Origin: Ostrinia nubilalis | Lineage: Eukaryota; Arthropoda; Insecta; Lepidoptera; Crambidae | Length of the DNA stretch: 64,000 nt | NCBI RefSeq assembly: GCF_963855985.1 | Contig: NC_087112.1 | Location: 2,978,501 to 3,042,500, forward strand | Reading direction: 5' to 3' | Part shown: positions 48,115 through 58,925 of the stretch, one piece after another | Position numbering within the stretch: the first letter of the stretch is position 1 | How the letters are laid out: every line of letters starts with the position of its first letter | Notes under the pieces: generated by a model | What the model was told of the DNA's origin: nothing | The model's database searches: none | The model's input: the letters and a program-made list of their open reading frames with translations, nothing else | Made by a program: the position numbers and the translations under genes

Positions 48115-48849
48115 TAAAAAATATTGGAATATGCAATAAGTTGTTCTGTTTCTTAATAAATTTAAAACCATTTTATTGTACTTTATTTTGTTGTTTATTA
48201 TCAGTTCATAAATCATCGATGTTGCGATAAATATCAAATATCGTCACCGTCGTGGCAGAATTAAATAACTGACAAAACCAAAGTTGCGAGATATTCACGT
48301 TTTTGTGTTTTTTTTCGTTAAAAATGGCGATAACTTTTAAGGGAAAAAATATTTTACTGTAGGTCTTTTGATATTTTATACAGCAAAGTTACCTTTATTA
48401 ATTCAATATTCTTTGATGATGTTACTTTGTATTATTTTAAATTAAAAAAATAAAAATGTAATTATTTAGTTTTGCCACAACCGTATTTTACAACTAAGTT
48501 GCAGTTATTTAGTTTTTCTATGTCACTTATTTAGTTTTGCTACAACCAAGGTATTACAAAAACGAATATTTCCATTGAATAAGTACACTTGTTTAATTTT
48601 GCCACACTTTTATTGACCTAAATGTTGATTTATTCATTTTATTTTATTTGTTTTGTTAATGCGATTTTAGTCAAAATCTGTAAAATTGTTAAATAATACT
48701 AGAATATACCTAATTATTTAATACTTATAAATGTTTAACAAATTGGTATGGTAACCATCAACATCAGATTGCTATAACATTGAAATTAAATTGAAAGAAC
48801 CAACATCAAAATGAATATCAAAATTAAAATAATCCAAAAACAATAAAAC

Positions 48850-50400
48850 TGTAATAGGGATCTCTCCCTAGGGATCCATAGTGATCCCTTACCCTCAACG
48901 TCAAGGCAGAACGACGTTCAATGTCACTGCAGATCTCCGTTGACGCTATAAGGCACATCGGCAGCTCAATAGACAGATATGGAAGTCCTTGCGACATGAT
49001 GTTGGCAACTTTAATACAAATAGTATTAAAGAGGCAATGGAGCGGAACCAAGGCTCGAAAGTGTTCGCAAGAGACAACTCTATTGGGCGAAGCTAGCTGA
49101 CGAAGCTGAAGACTGCGGAAGGTGGTTTAACGTCAACAAAAGCCGAGGTTCTGGGTGAGATTGAAGTGCTATATACCTCGACAAAGATATTGTGGATATC
49201 AGCTTTATCAGCCTATACGAGATTAGGATGGCTCTCAAACACCTAAAGATCAACAAGGTACCGGCTCGGAGCTTCTGAACATTTAAGTCAAGTCTTTCAG
49301 AGACTATTTAACTTCGTCTTACTCCAGGGAACAATGCCAGAGGTATGGAACAGAAGCGTGGTGGTACTCTTCTTCAAGAACGGGGATAAAACCTTGCTGA
49401 AGAATTACTGACCCATCTCGCTTCTGAGTCATGTCTACAAGCTGTTTTCGAAAGTTATCACGAAAGATCTCGCGCGTAGGTTCGATGACTTCCAGCCTCC
49501 CGAACAAGCCGGTTTCTGAAAAGTATCGATACATATCCAGGTGCTGAAGTGCTTGTACAGAAACGCCACCATTTTGGTCAGAGTACAGGAGTGGAGTACG
49601 AGGGCAATTCCTCTGCAGCGAGGCATGAGGGAGATGTTATATCTCCGGATCTCCGAAACTATTCACCGCTGCATTGGTAGACGCTTTCAAACTCCTTGAA
49701 TAGAAAGGATTCGGCACAAACATCAAAGATGAGTACATCATTCACCTTCGGTTTGCCGACGATATTGTGTGGTCATGGTAAAATCACTGGCAGACCTCGG
49801 CACAATGCTCGAAGACCTTAATCTCCCAAAAGATAAGCCTTCGGGTGAACGCCATGGAAAAACTAAGCTTTTGTCGAATGTCTATGTTGCGCCCTACCCA
49901 GTTTCGGTTAGGAGCTTGAATCTCGAGAGTGTTGACAAGTACCTCGGACAAATGTTTCAGCTAGGTAGAGAAAGAGGTCGAATCCAACTCGGCTGGGCAG
50001 CATTCGGGAAACTACACAACATCCTTTCGTCCAAAATATCTCAGTACCTAAAGACCAAAATCTACAATCTGTATGTGTTACCACTGATGACGGCTCGGGA
50101 TCGCGGCTTCTTACTATAGGCCTTATAAATAAGCTCAAAGTTGCACAGCGTGCTTTGAAGAGGGCTATGCTCAGTTTTTCTGTACAAGAGACAGGGCACA
50201 TAGTACGCAGAACTGACAGACGATGGGGCAGCCAGGTTCTGGAGTGGAGGGCACGTACCGGAAAGCACAACGTGGACTTCATAAAGGTAGCAGGAAAGCA
50301 TTGGATGCAGACCGCTACCAGCCGGTCATATTGGAAATCATTGGGGGAGGCCTATGTTCGGCAGTGGACGTCCTATTGGCTGAAATGATGATGATGATTA
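48850..50400 (+). pseudogene. 5'-truncated, decayed RTE-clade LINE (ORF2 linker, reverse transcriptase, C-terminus)
   Basis: Recognisable blocks, in order: the inter-domain linker (RQIWKSLRHDVGNFNT, then GSKVFARDNSIGRS, about 48970-49090); RT fingers/palm (PEVWNRSVVVLFFKNGDK, then NY-PISLLSHVYKLF, about 49330-49450); PPEQAGF (about 49497-49516); the catalytic FADDIV motif (49752-49769); ERALL-style C-terminus with GHIVRRTDRRWG and VLEWRARTGK; and the GEAYVRQWTSYW end with stop at 50386-50388. An ATGATG tail follows. The endonuclease domain is absent (5' truncation). Stops at 49409-49411 and 49517-49519 sit where CGA arginine codons are expected, consistent with CpG decay. Frameshifts and a deletion before FADDIV are also present. 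It is non-functional and gives the identity of all the short ATGATG-tailed fragments in the window. Confidence 0.88.
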
Positions 50401-50500
50401 AGGTAACTATCCAGATTCAACATCTGAGTAATGAACATTGAAATTAAAAGTAAAATTTTAAAGTAATGTTACAAAAATGAAATAAATCACAAACACAATT

Positions 50501-50648
50501 GTACGAGTATTTTGAAGCAATGTTTCGGATTGAGTTGTGGCAGAATTAAATAAAGTCACTTATTGACTTCCTTAGTACAAGTATTTTGAAGCAATGTTTG
50601 GCAGTGAGTTGTGGCAGAATTAAATAAAGTCACTTATTCAGTTTTGCC
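50501..50648. repeat. Tandem duplication, 74-bp unit
   Basis: Two units starting GTACGAGTATTTTGAAGCAA and GTACAAGTATTTTGAAGCAA, each ending with GTGGCAGAATTAAATAAAGT. It lies inside the long-TIR element, and the repeated word is part of that element's terminal sequence. Confidence 0.85.
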
Positions 50649-50913
50649 ACGTAAATTCTACAACAAACAGAGTTGTAATTTATGGTCAATAGTTTCACTA
50701 AACTGAAGATATCTTTGGAAATATCATAGATATTGCCACGAGAGTAAGACCAAAATATAGGTAACACTTTCTACTATACAAAAAGTGGAAAAAGTGGTTT
50801 TTGCCAAAAGTGTCAGTTATTTAATTCTGCCACGACGGTGACGATATCTATGTTGGGCTTTCGGTTATGTCAACATCGATGTTTTTCTAATATCGATCAT
50901 GCCTACATCACGC

Positions 50914-53017
50914 TTATGTACCTGTCAGCCTTCGAGTCTCGGAAAAATCACAGTGTGCAAGAAGTTTTTTGCAATACACATTACTTGGAAACGTTTTAGC
51001 ATTTCCAGTTTGAGATTATATTGAGATAGACGCAGCGTATTTGTTTTATTATTGAGTGCGTCATGTATGTATTATATTATCTTCCGCTATTGGATTTAAT
51101 TCTATTGTGTCGAAGAATTTAAGAATGGGACTTTTTGGTACTTTTTTACTGTAAATTTTTCAGTACTCCACTTCGTCATGATGATGAAGAAGCAAAACGG
51201 AGTAGCTATCAAAGCTCTTCCAAAAAAGCGACGTGATTGATTCGCTTGCCAAACTAATAATTGATTATATCAGTGCAAAATCTTGTGTGATAGTTAGATA
51301 CTTAGATACTTATTTTACTTAATCAATCGCTTTAAAACTAGGCTTAGTTAAAATAAAATAAAAACTAAAACCCGTTCAAATTTAGACCAAATCAATATTT
51401 TTCTTGCATCTAGCTGAGTTAATTTAGCACTGAACTCTCATAAACAACATGTAAGACAAAATACGTTAATTATTCGTAAACAACTAGACAACAAGCGCAT
51501 GCGTGAAGTTTGAAGCATATTGTTAAATTGTAGCTGCATGCGGCTGTAGGTCAGTTAACTAGGGCCGATGTAACAGGATAATAGGCGGCCAATTGCCTGG
51601 TTTGTGAAGAATTTAGTACTTTATGAAGTCAAAAACCGGTAAAAGTTTGAATTTTTAACTAAAAATTTGGCTTATTTCCATTTAGCTCAAATGCAGTCAA
51701 GCATTAAAATATAGTCAAGCGCCATGATTTAAATGTGTGCACGTGTGGTCCCAAGGATCTAACCTCGCAATAAAAATATATTTTTTTACTTAATCCTTAG
51801 GTCATCTCAAAATTTTAATATCTAGAAATTAACCGCCGTTGTGAGGTAAAAGATTAAGCAAGCTTTTAAAGTAAAAAGTAGGATACTTAAAAATTAAGGC
51901 TGAGTTGCGCACCACATAATCTTAACCGTAACTATAACGATGACCGGTATTTTTTGCCGTTTGTTATATTTAATATTTTGTTCAAAAATCCGAACCGTTT
52001 TCCAAAAAATCGCGTCAAGTATCAAACACCTCCGGTCAGCGTACACTCCTTTGTGATTTTTGGCACGGCAGCCAAACATTGGTTTATGTGATGCTTCCCA
52101 CACCGCACCACGCACACAAACACAGTGTTTACAGCGCGAACAACTGCTTTTCGTTTGGAAGTTTTGCGTTTTGTATACTACTGTATACAAGTTTTATACC
52201 TAGACATCATGTGATCGCCTGAAGGATAGTGATTAATAGCTTTAATTTTAGTTTTAAACACACTGATTCAATTAAAAATTTTATATAAATATGTAACAAT
52301 TGACGTGCTTGTCTTTATGTAAAGTTCAAATCCACGATTTGATTTAGAAAAAAACTAGACACCAAAATCGATGGGTTATTGTCACCTCTGTAACTAAAGC
52401 TTATGCTCTAAGTAATAAATCTGTCAAAATATAGCCTTAGCATTTGTACTTTTCTTGAGATATTTAAGTTTGCAAGTACGAAGTAAAAACTCATAAAACT
52501 CATTTATTTCTGTAAATAGGCTTAAAAAAAGCACTTTTACACGTCCAAGTATTAACCCTACCACTGCTTCAGGACAATAAGTAATAAATAAAATCTCCCT
52601 TTGCGTAGATTTTGTTCTAAGCACACCTAAAAAATTGGGTCTCATCGAATTTCTAACACTTCAAAAACTGACCAGGTGTACGGATATGGAATGTAGACAC
52701 CATGGCGACTCATAATGTCTGTCACCCCAGAAAAAGCTTTATTTAAGCTGGAAAAAGCTCGTATTAAAGCCATAATCCCGACCAGTCGGGCTAGTTGCGC
52801 TTGCAGTATAACAGTAATCCGCGTTAACATTGACACCATGTAGCTCACTCTTGTTTTTAACACCATTAAGTTATTATTACATTCCTGCGGTAATCTAGCT
52901 TTTTATAAGTAAATTAGTTTTGTAGCGGACTTGTTTTCAAAGAAATTGATATGATGAATAAATTGTTTCGAGAGACCTCTGATTTGTTAGAGGCAAATGG
53001 AGGATTTGGTTCACCTC
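50914..53017. other. Non-coding stretch with MITE relic
   Basis: Contains a partial GGCTGAGTTGC MITE (51898-51990). A minus-strand frame at 51894-52190 overlaps it and is not supported as a gene. No other feature recognised. Confidence 0.45.
51898..51990. mobile_element. Partial GGCTGGGTTGCACC-family MITE
   Basis: Left end GGCTGAGTTGCGCACCACAT and the internal TAACCGTAAC..ACCGGTATTTTTT block are present. The right end is missing. Confidence 0.6.
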
Positions 53018-53344
53018 TTTTTTTATCCACAACGAGGAAGCTCTTGGCCTGTATCTCACCTGATGGTAAGTGACGATCAGGCCGAAGGTGGAAGCGAGCT
53101 TCACCCGGAATCCTCAACCACGGAGGAACTGGCTATCTTACCTCTAACTGCCGGAAGACAACAATGCTGTTAACATTGTTGTTATGGCGACAGATTTAGG
53201 TAAGATGGTGGTAGCTAGCCAGGCGGACTTAGAACAAGCCCTACCACCAACCAAACCGAACAGAAAAATCTGCTCCCACTGGGAATCGAACCCGGGACCT
53301 CTGCGTCTGAAGCAGGTGGTCTTACCACTAGACCACAGAGGCGG
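53018..53344 (-). mobile_element. Complete tRNA-derived SINE
   Basis: On the minus strand the 5' head reads CCGCCTCTGTGGTCTAGTGG (A-box TGGTCTAGTGG) and later CCCGGGTTCGATTCCC (B-box GGTTCGATTCC). D-stem GTCT/AGAC and an anticodon stem CTGC/GCAG with 7-base loop TTCAGAC can be drawn, so the head is clearly tRNA-like. The ~250-bp body follows and ends in an A-run (plus-strand T-run 53018-53024). RNA polymerase III transcription of the head is expected from the boxes. Other copies, both missing the head, are at 16905-17184 and 47378-47595. Confidence 0.88.
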
Positions 53345-53445
53345 TTCTTCATCTCTCTTTTCATCTTCCGCCTCGATATCCTTAGGAAGAGTGAAGTTGG
53401 TCCTATTATTGTCTTATGTGAGACATTAACATATTTGGTTTCGGT

Positions 53446-53580
53446 ATCGAACATCATAAAGGTAGCAGAAATGCGCCGGACGCAGGCCGCTACCAACCGG
53501 ACAACATGGAAAGCATTGGGGGAGGCCTATGTTCAGCAGTGGACGTCCTGTGGCTGAGATGATGATGATGATGATGTTGA
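53446..53580 (+). pseudogene. 3'-terminal fragment of an RTE LINE with ATGATG tail
   Basis: KVAEMRRTQAATNRTTWKAL, then GEAYVQQWTSCG and stop, then GATGATGATGATGATG. 5'-truncated at the IIKV codons. Confidence 0.85.
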
Positions 53581-53697
53581 TGGATCGAACTGTCGATAAG
53601 AAAGTCCCCGGATCCCCGTCGATGGTTTTACTGTGATAGTGAACCCACCCCTTACACCAACATATTTAGCTTGCTTGGATAGGATAGTGGGATTACT

Positions 53698-53885
53698 ACG
53701 GGACTATCTCCACCTCTCGTTCCCACCGCTGCAACTCCTGTGTAGCCAGGATCTACAGCTTGACCGCCAATAAAAACCCAACCAGTGAAGGTCAAGTTTG
53801 TCCCGGGGGAAAGTTAAACTGTCATTGGACCCGCAACGAAATTAATCAGAAGAACATAGGAGTTCGAAGTTAAGGTTCGACTACC
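53698..53885 (+). repeat. Unclassified repeat block B, best copy
   Basis: CGTTCCCACCGCTGCAACTC, GTAGCCAGGATCTACAGCTT, GACCGCCAATAAAAACCCAA and GTTTGTCCCGGGGGAAAGTT. The fullest version of this repeat in the window. Ends are undefined. Confidence 0.68.
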
Positions 53886-54269
53886 CTCCAGTGCAAAATG
53901 TATGACAGGAGACATACGAGTAACAAAGTTTAAGTAGCCTTAGTGGGATTACTAGTAATTTCCATAGTATCCTTTAAAGGTATAAAAGTACCCGCAAGTA
54001 GCTTTAAATCAAACAAGCTTTGACCATCCGTCCGCCGGGTGGCAACAAGCAAAAACAATAAGAACAATGGCGGTGTTTTGATAATAAAGTCTAAACACAC
54101 CGTCGCAGGAAAAAGGACAATAGAAATGTCTATGAAGTTTGTAAACTTCGCGATTATTCATTTTAGATACCTATTTCTGGTAAACTATTAAAAATGGATA
54201 CTAAAAACGTAGGAAATGAGGCAAAAATTTTCAAGTTTTCATTATTTAGCAATACGCCTCAATTGTATA

Positions 54270-54390
54270 ACCTTAACTTTAACCGTAACTAAGTATAACT
54301 TGAACCGTCTATAAGTTTAACCGGTGTTTTGTGTGGAATTTGATAGACTTTTGACGTTTGATAATTAAAAGTAAGATGGTGTAAAACTTA
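54270..54390. mobile_element. Diverged GGCTGGGTTGCACC-family MITE
   Basis: Internal words TAACCGTAAC, TTAACCGGTGTTTTGTGTGG and AAAGTAAGATGGTGTAA align with 56783-56900. Both ends are mutated. Confidence 0.6.
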
Positions 54391-54469
54391 ACAAGGTGTA
54401 AGATTTTGGTAGGTACTATAAGAAAATTACAAAATATTGGAAAATTATGACATTTCAATTATATTGTAT

Positions 54470-54540
54470 TGGGAATAGAACCTAAGACCTCGTTCCTGAG
54501 AAGCGACCCTTTATAACTAATTAATCACAGAGGAGTTATA
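54470..54540 (-). repeat. tRNA-like/SINE head relic
   Basis: On the minus strand CTCTGTGATTAATTAGTTAT, then TCTTAGGTTCTATTCCCA resembles a mutated version of the SINE head at 53281-53344 (B-box AGGTTCTATTCC). Confidence 0.4.
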
Positions 54541-54667
54541 AAATTACAAAATTATTAATTTTCTATTAAATGGCAAGAATTTAAAGAAGTTTATATTCTA
54601 CTAAAATGTTTTATAAAAAAAAATTTACTTTGGTGCAGAAAAACTTCGCTAAAACTAAATTTTACTA

Positions 54668-54845
54668 GTAATGCGAACAGCTAGGGACTGGAATTCGTTG
54701 CCTGCTGCTGTCTTTCCCGAAAAATGCCCCCGACTCTCACCTTGAGTGAATAGGTACTTACAGGGCAGATATGTACCATCCTAGACTGCATCCCACTTAA
54801 CATCAGGTTGATTGTGGTCAAAATCTGCCTTGTTATGCATAAAAA
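54668..54845 (+). pseudogene. LINE 3' end, second copy
   Basis: Codons ARDWNSLPAAVFPEK-like, then a diverged end, are followed by the same 3' sequence as 24956-25125 (ACAGGGCAGATATGTACCAT, CCTAGACTGCATCCCACTTA) and an A-rich tail. The WNSLPAAVFP motif is typical of the end of Jockey/CR1-type ORF2 proteins. Confidence 0.7.
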
Positions 54846-54964
54846 AGAAAAAAAGATTAATGTTTAAATCTTTTTTTACTACCACGACAGGTTTTTCTTA
54901 AAGAAAGTTTCTTAAATTAAAATATTACATTAATTTTTTAATCCAGATGGTTCCAAGCGACAAA

Positions 54965-55035
54965 GTATAAGATACTACGGCGATAGCAGCTGATTTGTAT
55001 CGCGAGTGCAGGTTCGATTCCCGGTAGCTCGAGGC
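54965..55035 (+). repeat. tRNA-like/SINE head relic
   Basis: GCAGGTTCGATTCCCGG is a good B-box. The upstream A-box (GGCGATAGCAGC) is weak. Not a complete tRNA. Confidence 0.4.
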
Positions 55036-56221
55036 ATTTTTCCAAGAGCAACTGGCTCCATTGAAATGTATGCAAATTCTTGAATGGGCAAGCTTGTTCG
55101 TCCTTTGATATTTGTTTCCAATGTACGGCACGTCAACTTTTCACCGTGGCTTCTTCATCATTTAGGTCATAGTCTTCACAGTGCTGGTCAATATTTTTTG
55201 ATTTTATAATAAAATATTTCATTGGTCGTGTGGTTATCAATATGTTTTATCTTAAAAATCTTAACGAGTAGAGAATAGGGGAAAGCTCTAAATTCTAATA
55301 ATAGTAAAAGTGACTGAGTTTCTTGCGCTGCTTCTTCTCATCATTGGCCAATTTATTGTCCCGAAGTAATGGTATGGTTAATACTGGGACGTATAAAAGT
55401 GCTTTTTAAAAGGTCACTTGCAAAAATAAAATGAGTTAGTTATATGAGTATTCAAAATTTCGATATTTGCGATTTTGGCTAAGAAGCTTACATGCGCGCC
55501 ATACTATAAATGTTTGCTCTTCAATAAGCTAAGTAATAAATAAACGGCAGAACATCGAGCAAAACAGTAGCATCTTATTTATTTGTTTCAAATGCTATTT
55601 TGCAACCAAAATGTAGTCTGGATAATATCGAATAACTTACATTGTTAACTGGAAATAGCTACTTTAAAAATACATTGTGAAATTGGTCATATGAGTTTAC
55701 ACACAAGAGAAAACAATAACAGAGAATCTAGTTGAGACTCGATTTAAGAGTCAGATGAGAAGAGCTTTTGGTTATTTTATTTATTTATTTTCTCATATGT
55801 ACAACTTAAAATTACCTCAATTATTTTAAATCGTAGTAACTCCGTAGTAAAATGGAAACACGTTCAAGATGTGACGTACATACATATCAGTTTATTGCAT
55901 ATTTAGTTACGTAACCGCACACACGCTCATTTATATATGTTTGAATACTAAATAACCTGGCTTACATACAACATAGTAGTGCCTTAAAGCCCTTTAACTT
56001 AAGCTCCAAAATCGATTGGCTAAGAAGCTAGTTTTGATTTGGTCTTAAATTTTTCCACTTATCCTATTGAAACAAGGAAAACTCTAGTATTTTTTATGCT
56101 TAGTGTAATTTGTTGTTTTCTAAAGACGTAATTAATGATAGAGTAGAGAACAATTAGTAATTTAATCAATGAATAGAATAGATCTCGTGTCAGTTAAAAA
56201 AATCTTTATCACAACAAACAT
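55036..56221. other. Non-coding AT-rich stretch
   Basis: Nothing supported. Confidence 0.5.
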
Positions 56222-56344
56222 AGTATACCTAATACAAAGTCGCTTTCCCTATGTAGGTATACTTAGATCTTTAAAATTACGCAAAGGATTTTGATACGAT
56301 TTTTTTAATAGAAAGAGTGATTCAAGAGCAAGGTTTATAATGTA
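56222..56344 (+). mobile_element. 5' part of a Helitron (same subfamily as 60483-60687)
   Basis: AATACAAAGTCGCTTTCCCT, ACTTAGATCTTTAAAATTAC, GATTTTGATACGATTT and AGAGTGATTCAAGAGCAAGG match 60483-60600. It is interrupted at 56345 by the minus-strand Helitron. Confidence 0.7.
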
Positions 56345-56534
56345 CTAGCTTTTGCCCGCGGCTTCACCCGCGTGAAATTTCGTTTGTCACAGATCGTCAT
56401 AAGTTATAGCTTATATGTTATTCTAGGTTATATATAATAATACTGTAAAGTTTCATCAAAATACGTTCAGTAGTTTTTGCGTGAAAGAGTAATAAACATC
56501 CACACAAACTTTTACATTTATAATATTAGTAGGA
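56345..56534 (-). mobile_element. Non-autonomous Helitron, inserted in another
   Basis: 190 bp on the minus strand. It begins TCCTACTAATATTATAAATG and ends with a hairpin (CACGCGGGTGAAGCCGCGGG) followed by CAAAAG and CTAG. A flanking T (minus strand) follows CTAG and an A precedes the TC, as expected for A|T insertion. The interior differs from the CTGT-containing subfamily. Confidence 0.85.
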
Positions 56535-56782
56535 TACTTAGCACCCGTGCGAATCTTGTTCCTTTAAATAAAATACTAGTGAACGAAGCCTCCTTTTAAG
56601 CGTAAATTATTATTGTCTGTGCCAAAAGAACACTCTGCTTAACTATTATCTAAGTGTTATGTGTAGTTAGGAATTAGTATGTATAATAATAAAGAAATTA
56701 AAGCCGTTCTGCAATGCTCTCATTCAGAGTTACTTACATTTTTTTTTAATTAGGACAATACAAAGTTTTCTTTTTAATTGTA

Positions 56783-56900
56783 GGCTGAGTTGCACCAAGT
56801 TATTTTAACCGTAACATTAACATTAACCGGTGCTTTTTGTATGGAGTTTAACAGATTGCTGACTTTTGTTAAAGTTAAAGTAAGATGGTGCAACCCAGCC
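56783..56900. mobile_element. Small MITE, GGCTGGGTTGCACC family
   Basis: 118 bp. GGCTGAGTTGCACCAAGTTA at the left and the complement GATGGTGCAACCCAGCC at the right, followed by TTA at 56901-56903. Confidence 0.85.
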
Positions 56901-57534
56901 TTAAAGTTCGTATAAGTTTTAAGCATTGAAACCCTTTAAGATCCCTCTGGTGTCTATCATCTGAGTTTCTGTTTGTCATAACCAATTTTCACAAAAACTA
57001 GGGATCCATTTGACAAAAATGTTACTTTTTAAATTAACTTGGCGACTAAATTGTGCCTCTTTCTTCAAATGTGTTTCTTGTAATTTTGTATGGAGTACGA
57101 TAGAGTTTATCTAAAAGTAGGTATCTAAAGTTTTTGAGGTGTTAACATAAATATACTACACACAATATGCTAAAATATTAGAAAGTTTAAGTGACTTAAT
57201 TGGCAGCACATAAAATTGAAAATCGCCAATCAGCAGTAAAAATTTAGTATAATAAAAAGTTAGCCAAGTTGGCTTGAGCCAAGTTCATATCCGTGCGCAG
57301 GCGCAGCCAATAGAGTTATGGCTTCCGTTATGGTTTCCTGGTAAAACCCTATAAACCCTAATTTTTCAAATTGCTAATTTCAAATTGCAGCTTCAAGCTT
57401 TTAAGCTTTTAGACTGCTTCAAACTTTTAGCTTTTAGACTTTAATTCAAAATAACTGTATTTCTTAACCAAATGCCGTAATCTATACTTTATTAATACAC
57501 AGGACCGCAAAAAAAGGGTCGGTTTGATAATTTT

Positions 57535-57635
57535 ATTTTTTATTTTTATTTTATTCGAAATAAAACAGCATTCTTTAACACACATAGAGTTACCAATTAA
57601 AATTTCATATTTGCCAAAAGAGTTTTCACAAATAG
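57535..57635. repeat. Dispersed ~100-bp repeat, copy 1
   Basis: AACAGCATTCTTTAACACAC, then ATAGAGTTACC..TTTGCCAAAAGAGTTTTCAC. It matches 59390-59485. Both copies lie upstream of a near-identical Helitron but at different distances (about 80 and 390 bp). Confidence 0.75.
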
Positions 57636-57711
57636 TTCTTACGTAGGTATCGTTTTTGGAAATTGAGTAAACAGAAACAGAAAAAGAAAATAAATTTTTA
57701 GATGTAGATGA

Positions 57712-57742
57712 TCCCAACTAATATTATAAATGCGAAAGTAAC

Positions 57743-57791
<49 letters not shown>

Positions 57792-57972
57792 TACGCTTTC
57801 CCGCTTAAACCTCGCAACCGATTTTGATGAAATTTGGCATAGAGATAGTTTGAGTCCCGGGAAAGAACATAGGATAGTTTTTATCCCGGTTTTTGAAACA
57901 GGGACGCGCGCGATAAAGTTTTTCTGTGACAGACAAAATTCCACGCGGGCGAAGCCGCGGGCGGAAAGCTAG
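57712..57972 (+). mobile_element. Non-autonomous Helitron with CTGT x12 microsatellite
   Basis: 261 bp. Starts TCCCAACTAATATTATAAAT after A and contains twelve CTGT units at 57744-57791. The family body is TACGCTTTCCCGCTTAAACC and TAGTTTGAGTCCCGGGAAAG. It ends with a CGCGGGCGAAGCCGCGGGCG hairpin, GAAAG and CTAG before T. It encodes no RepHel protein. It appears identical to 59875-60107 outside the microsatellite. Confidence 0.92.
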
Positions 57973-58707
57973 TAATTTTATATTATGTCTTAAAAACCTG
58001 GCTTGAAGATATTAAGAATTTTCCAACCGACTCGTATTTAGATAGTGCTTACAAATCGTCAAGTAAACAGTAATCAAAATTATTTTTGTAACTTGATCTT
58101 AAAAAGTAACAAACAGATTCTCAGATAAAAATTTCGGGCTTACTGGAAACTTAGCTGTATTAAAAACTAAATAACAACAAAGACTAATAGAATTACAAGA
58201 TAATAAATAGCAATAAAACTAAATGTATGTAATCTAACAAAATCAATTGCTAATCTATAATGACTTGATGATTCATCAACGTCATCAAATCCCAGTCTCG
58301 TGTTATGCCCAATTAATATGCGAATCCTATTGCTGATTAGTAGTGCACACTCGGGAACCAAACCTGCTACCGGCGCCAGAGTTTAAAAGAACTATGAATT
58401 AACAAATTAACATTCAAATTCATGTATAACTGAAAAGTTTAGGTTACTGGACATGAGTTTGATACGTCATGCAAAGTGGTGGGCATTTTGGTTCAAATAA
58501 TTGTATTACTAAGCTGTGCAATATGATGAACCAAATAATCATTTTTCTTTCTTCCCTTTGTTTGACAAATCGCAGTTATCCTTATAACATTCAAAAAATT
58601 GCTAAGTCTTTATTTGACTGATCTGCGGATCGAAATTAAATGGATCATTACTGTACTACAAGTACCTAAGTACCATCCATGAATTGCTCTTCTAGAGTTA
58701 TAAAATA
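57973..58707. other. Non-coding AT-rich stretch
   Basis: Nothing supported. Confidence 0.5.
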
Positions 58708-58925
58708 CTAGCTTTCCGACCGCGGCTTCGCCTGCGTAAAATTGTATCTGTCACAGAAAAAGGTTATCGCGCGCGTCTCTGTTTCAAAAACCGGGATGAA
58801 AACTATCCTATATCCTTTCCTGGGACTCAAACTATCTCTATGCCACATCAAAATCTCTTCAGTAGTTTAGGCGTGAAAGCTACACAGACAGACAGTTACT
58901 TTCGCATTTATAATATTAGTAAGGA
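58708..58925 (-). mobile_element. Non-autonomous Helitron, diverged copy
   Basis: Minus strand. Starts TCCTTACTAATATTATAAAT, has two or three CTGT units, and ends with a CGCAGGCGAAGCCGCGGTCG hairpin, GAAAG and CTAG. The base before TC is G rather than A. Confidence 0.85.

Larger units (their letters stand above)
48241..50844. mobile_element. TA-flanked long-TIR element inserted in the hAT derivative
   Basis: Terminal inverted repeats of about 34 bp: TCGTCACCGTCGTGGCAGAA then TTAAATAACTGACA, and the exact complement at the right end. TA lies at 48239-48240 and 50845-50846. Related words (GTGGCAGAATTAAATAA, TTAGTTTTGCCAC) recur inside at 48470-48600 and 50535-50650 as subterminal repeats. No transposase was recognised. 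It carries a LINE insertion (48850-50400). Without that it would be about 1.05 kb. Confidence 0.85.
47925..50905 (+). mobile_element. hAT-derived element with 8-bp target duplication, carrying nested insertions
   Basis: Ends TAGGGATGCTCGAT (left) and TAGGCATGATCGAT (right, complement strand) match at 12 of 14 positions. Each is followed inward by AACATCGATGTT palindromes. Perfect 8-bp direct repeats CATCACGC lie at 47917-47924 and 50906-50913, the hAT signature. A remnant of the transposase C-terminus is present at 48034-48114. Subtracting the insertion at 48241-50844, the original element was only about 0.37 kb, an internal-deletion derivative. Confidence 0.85.

Noticed and set aside
57744..57791. 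CTGT array considered as a CRISPR-like or regulatory repeat
   Set aside because: It is a plain tetranucleotide microsatellite inside a Helitron.
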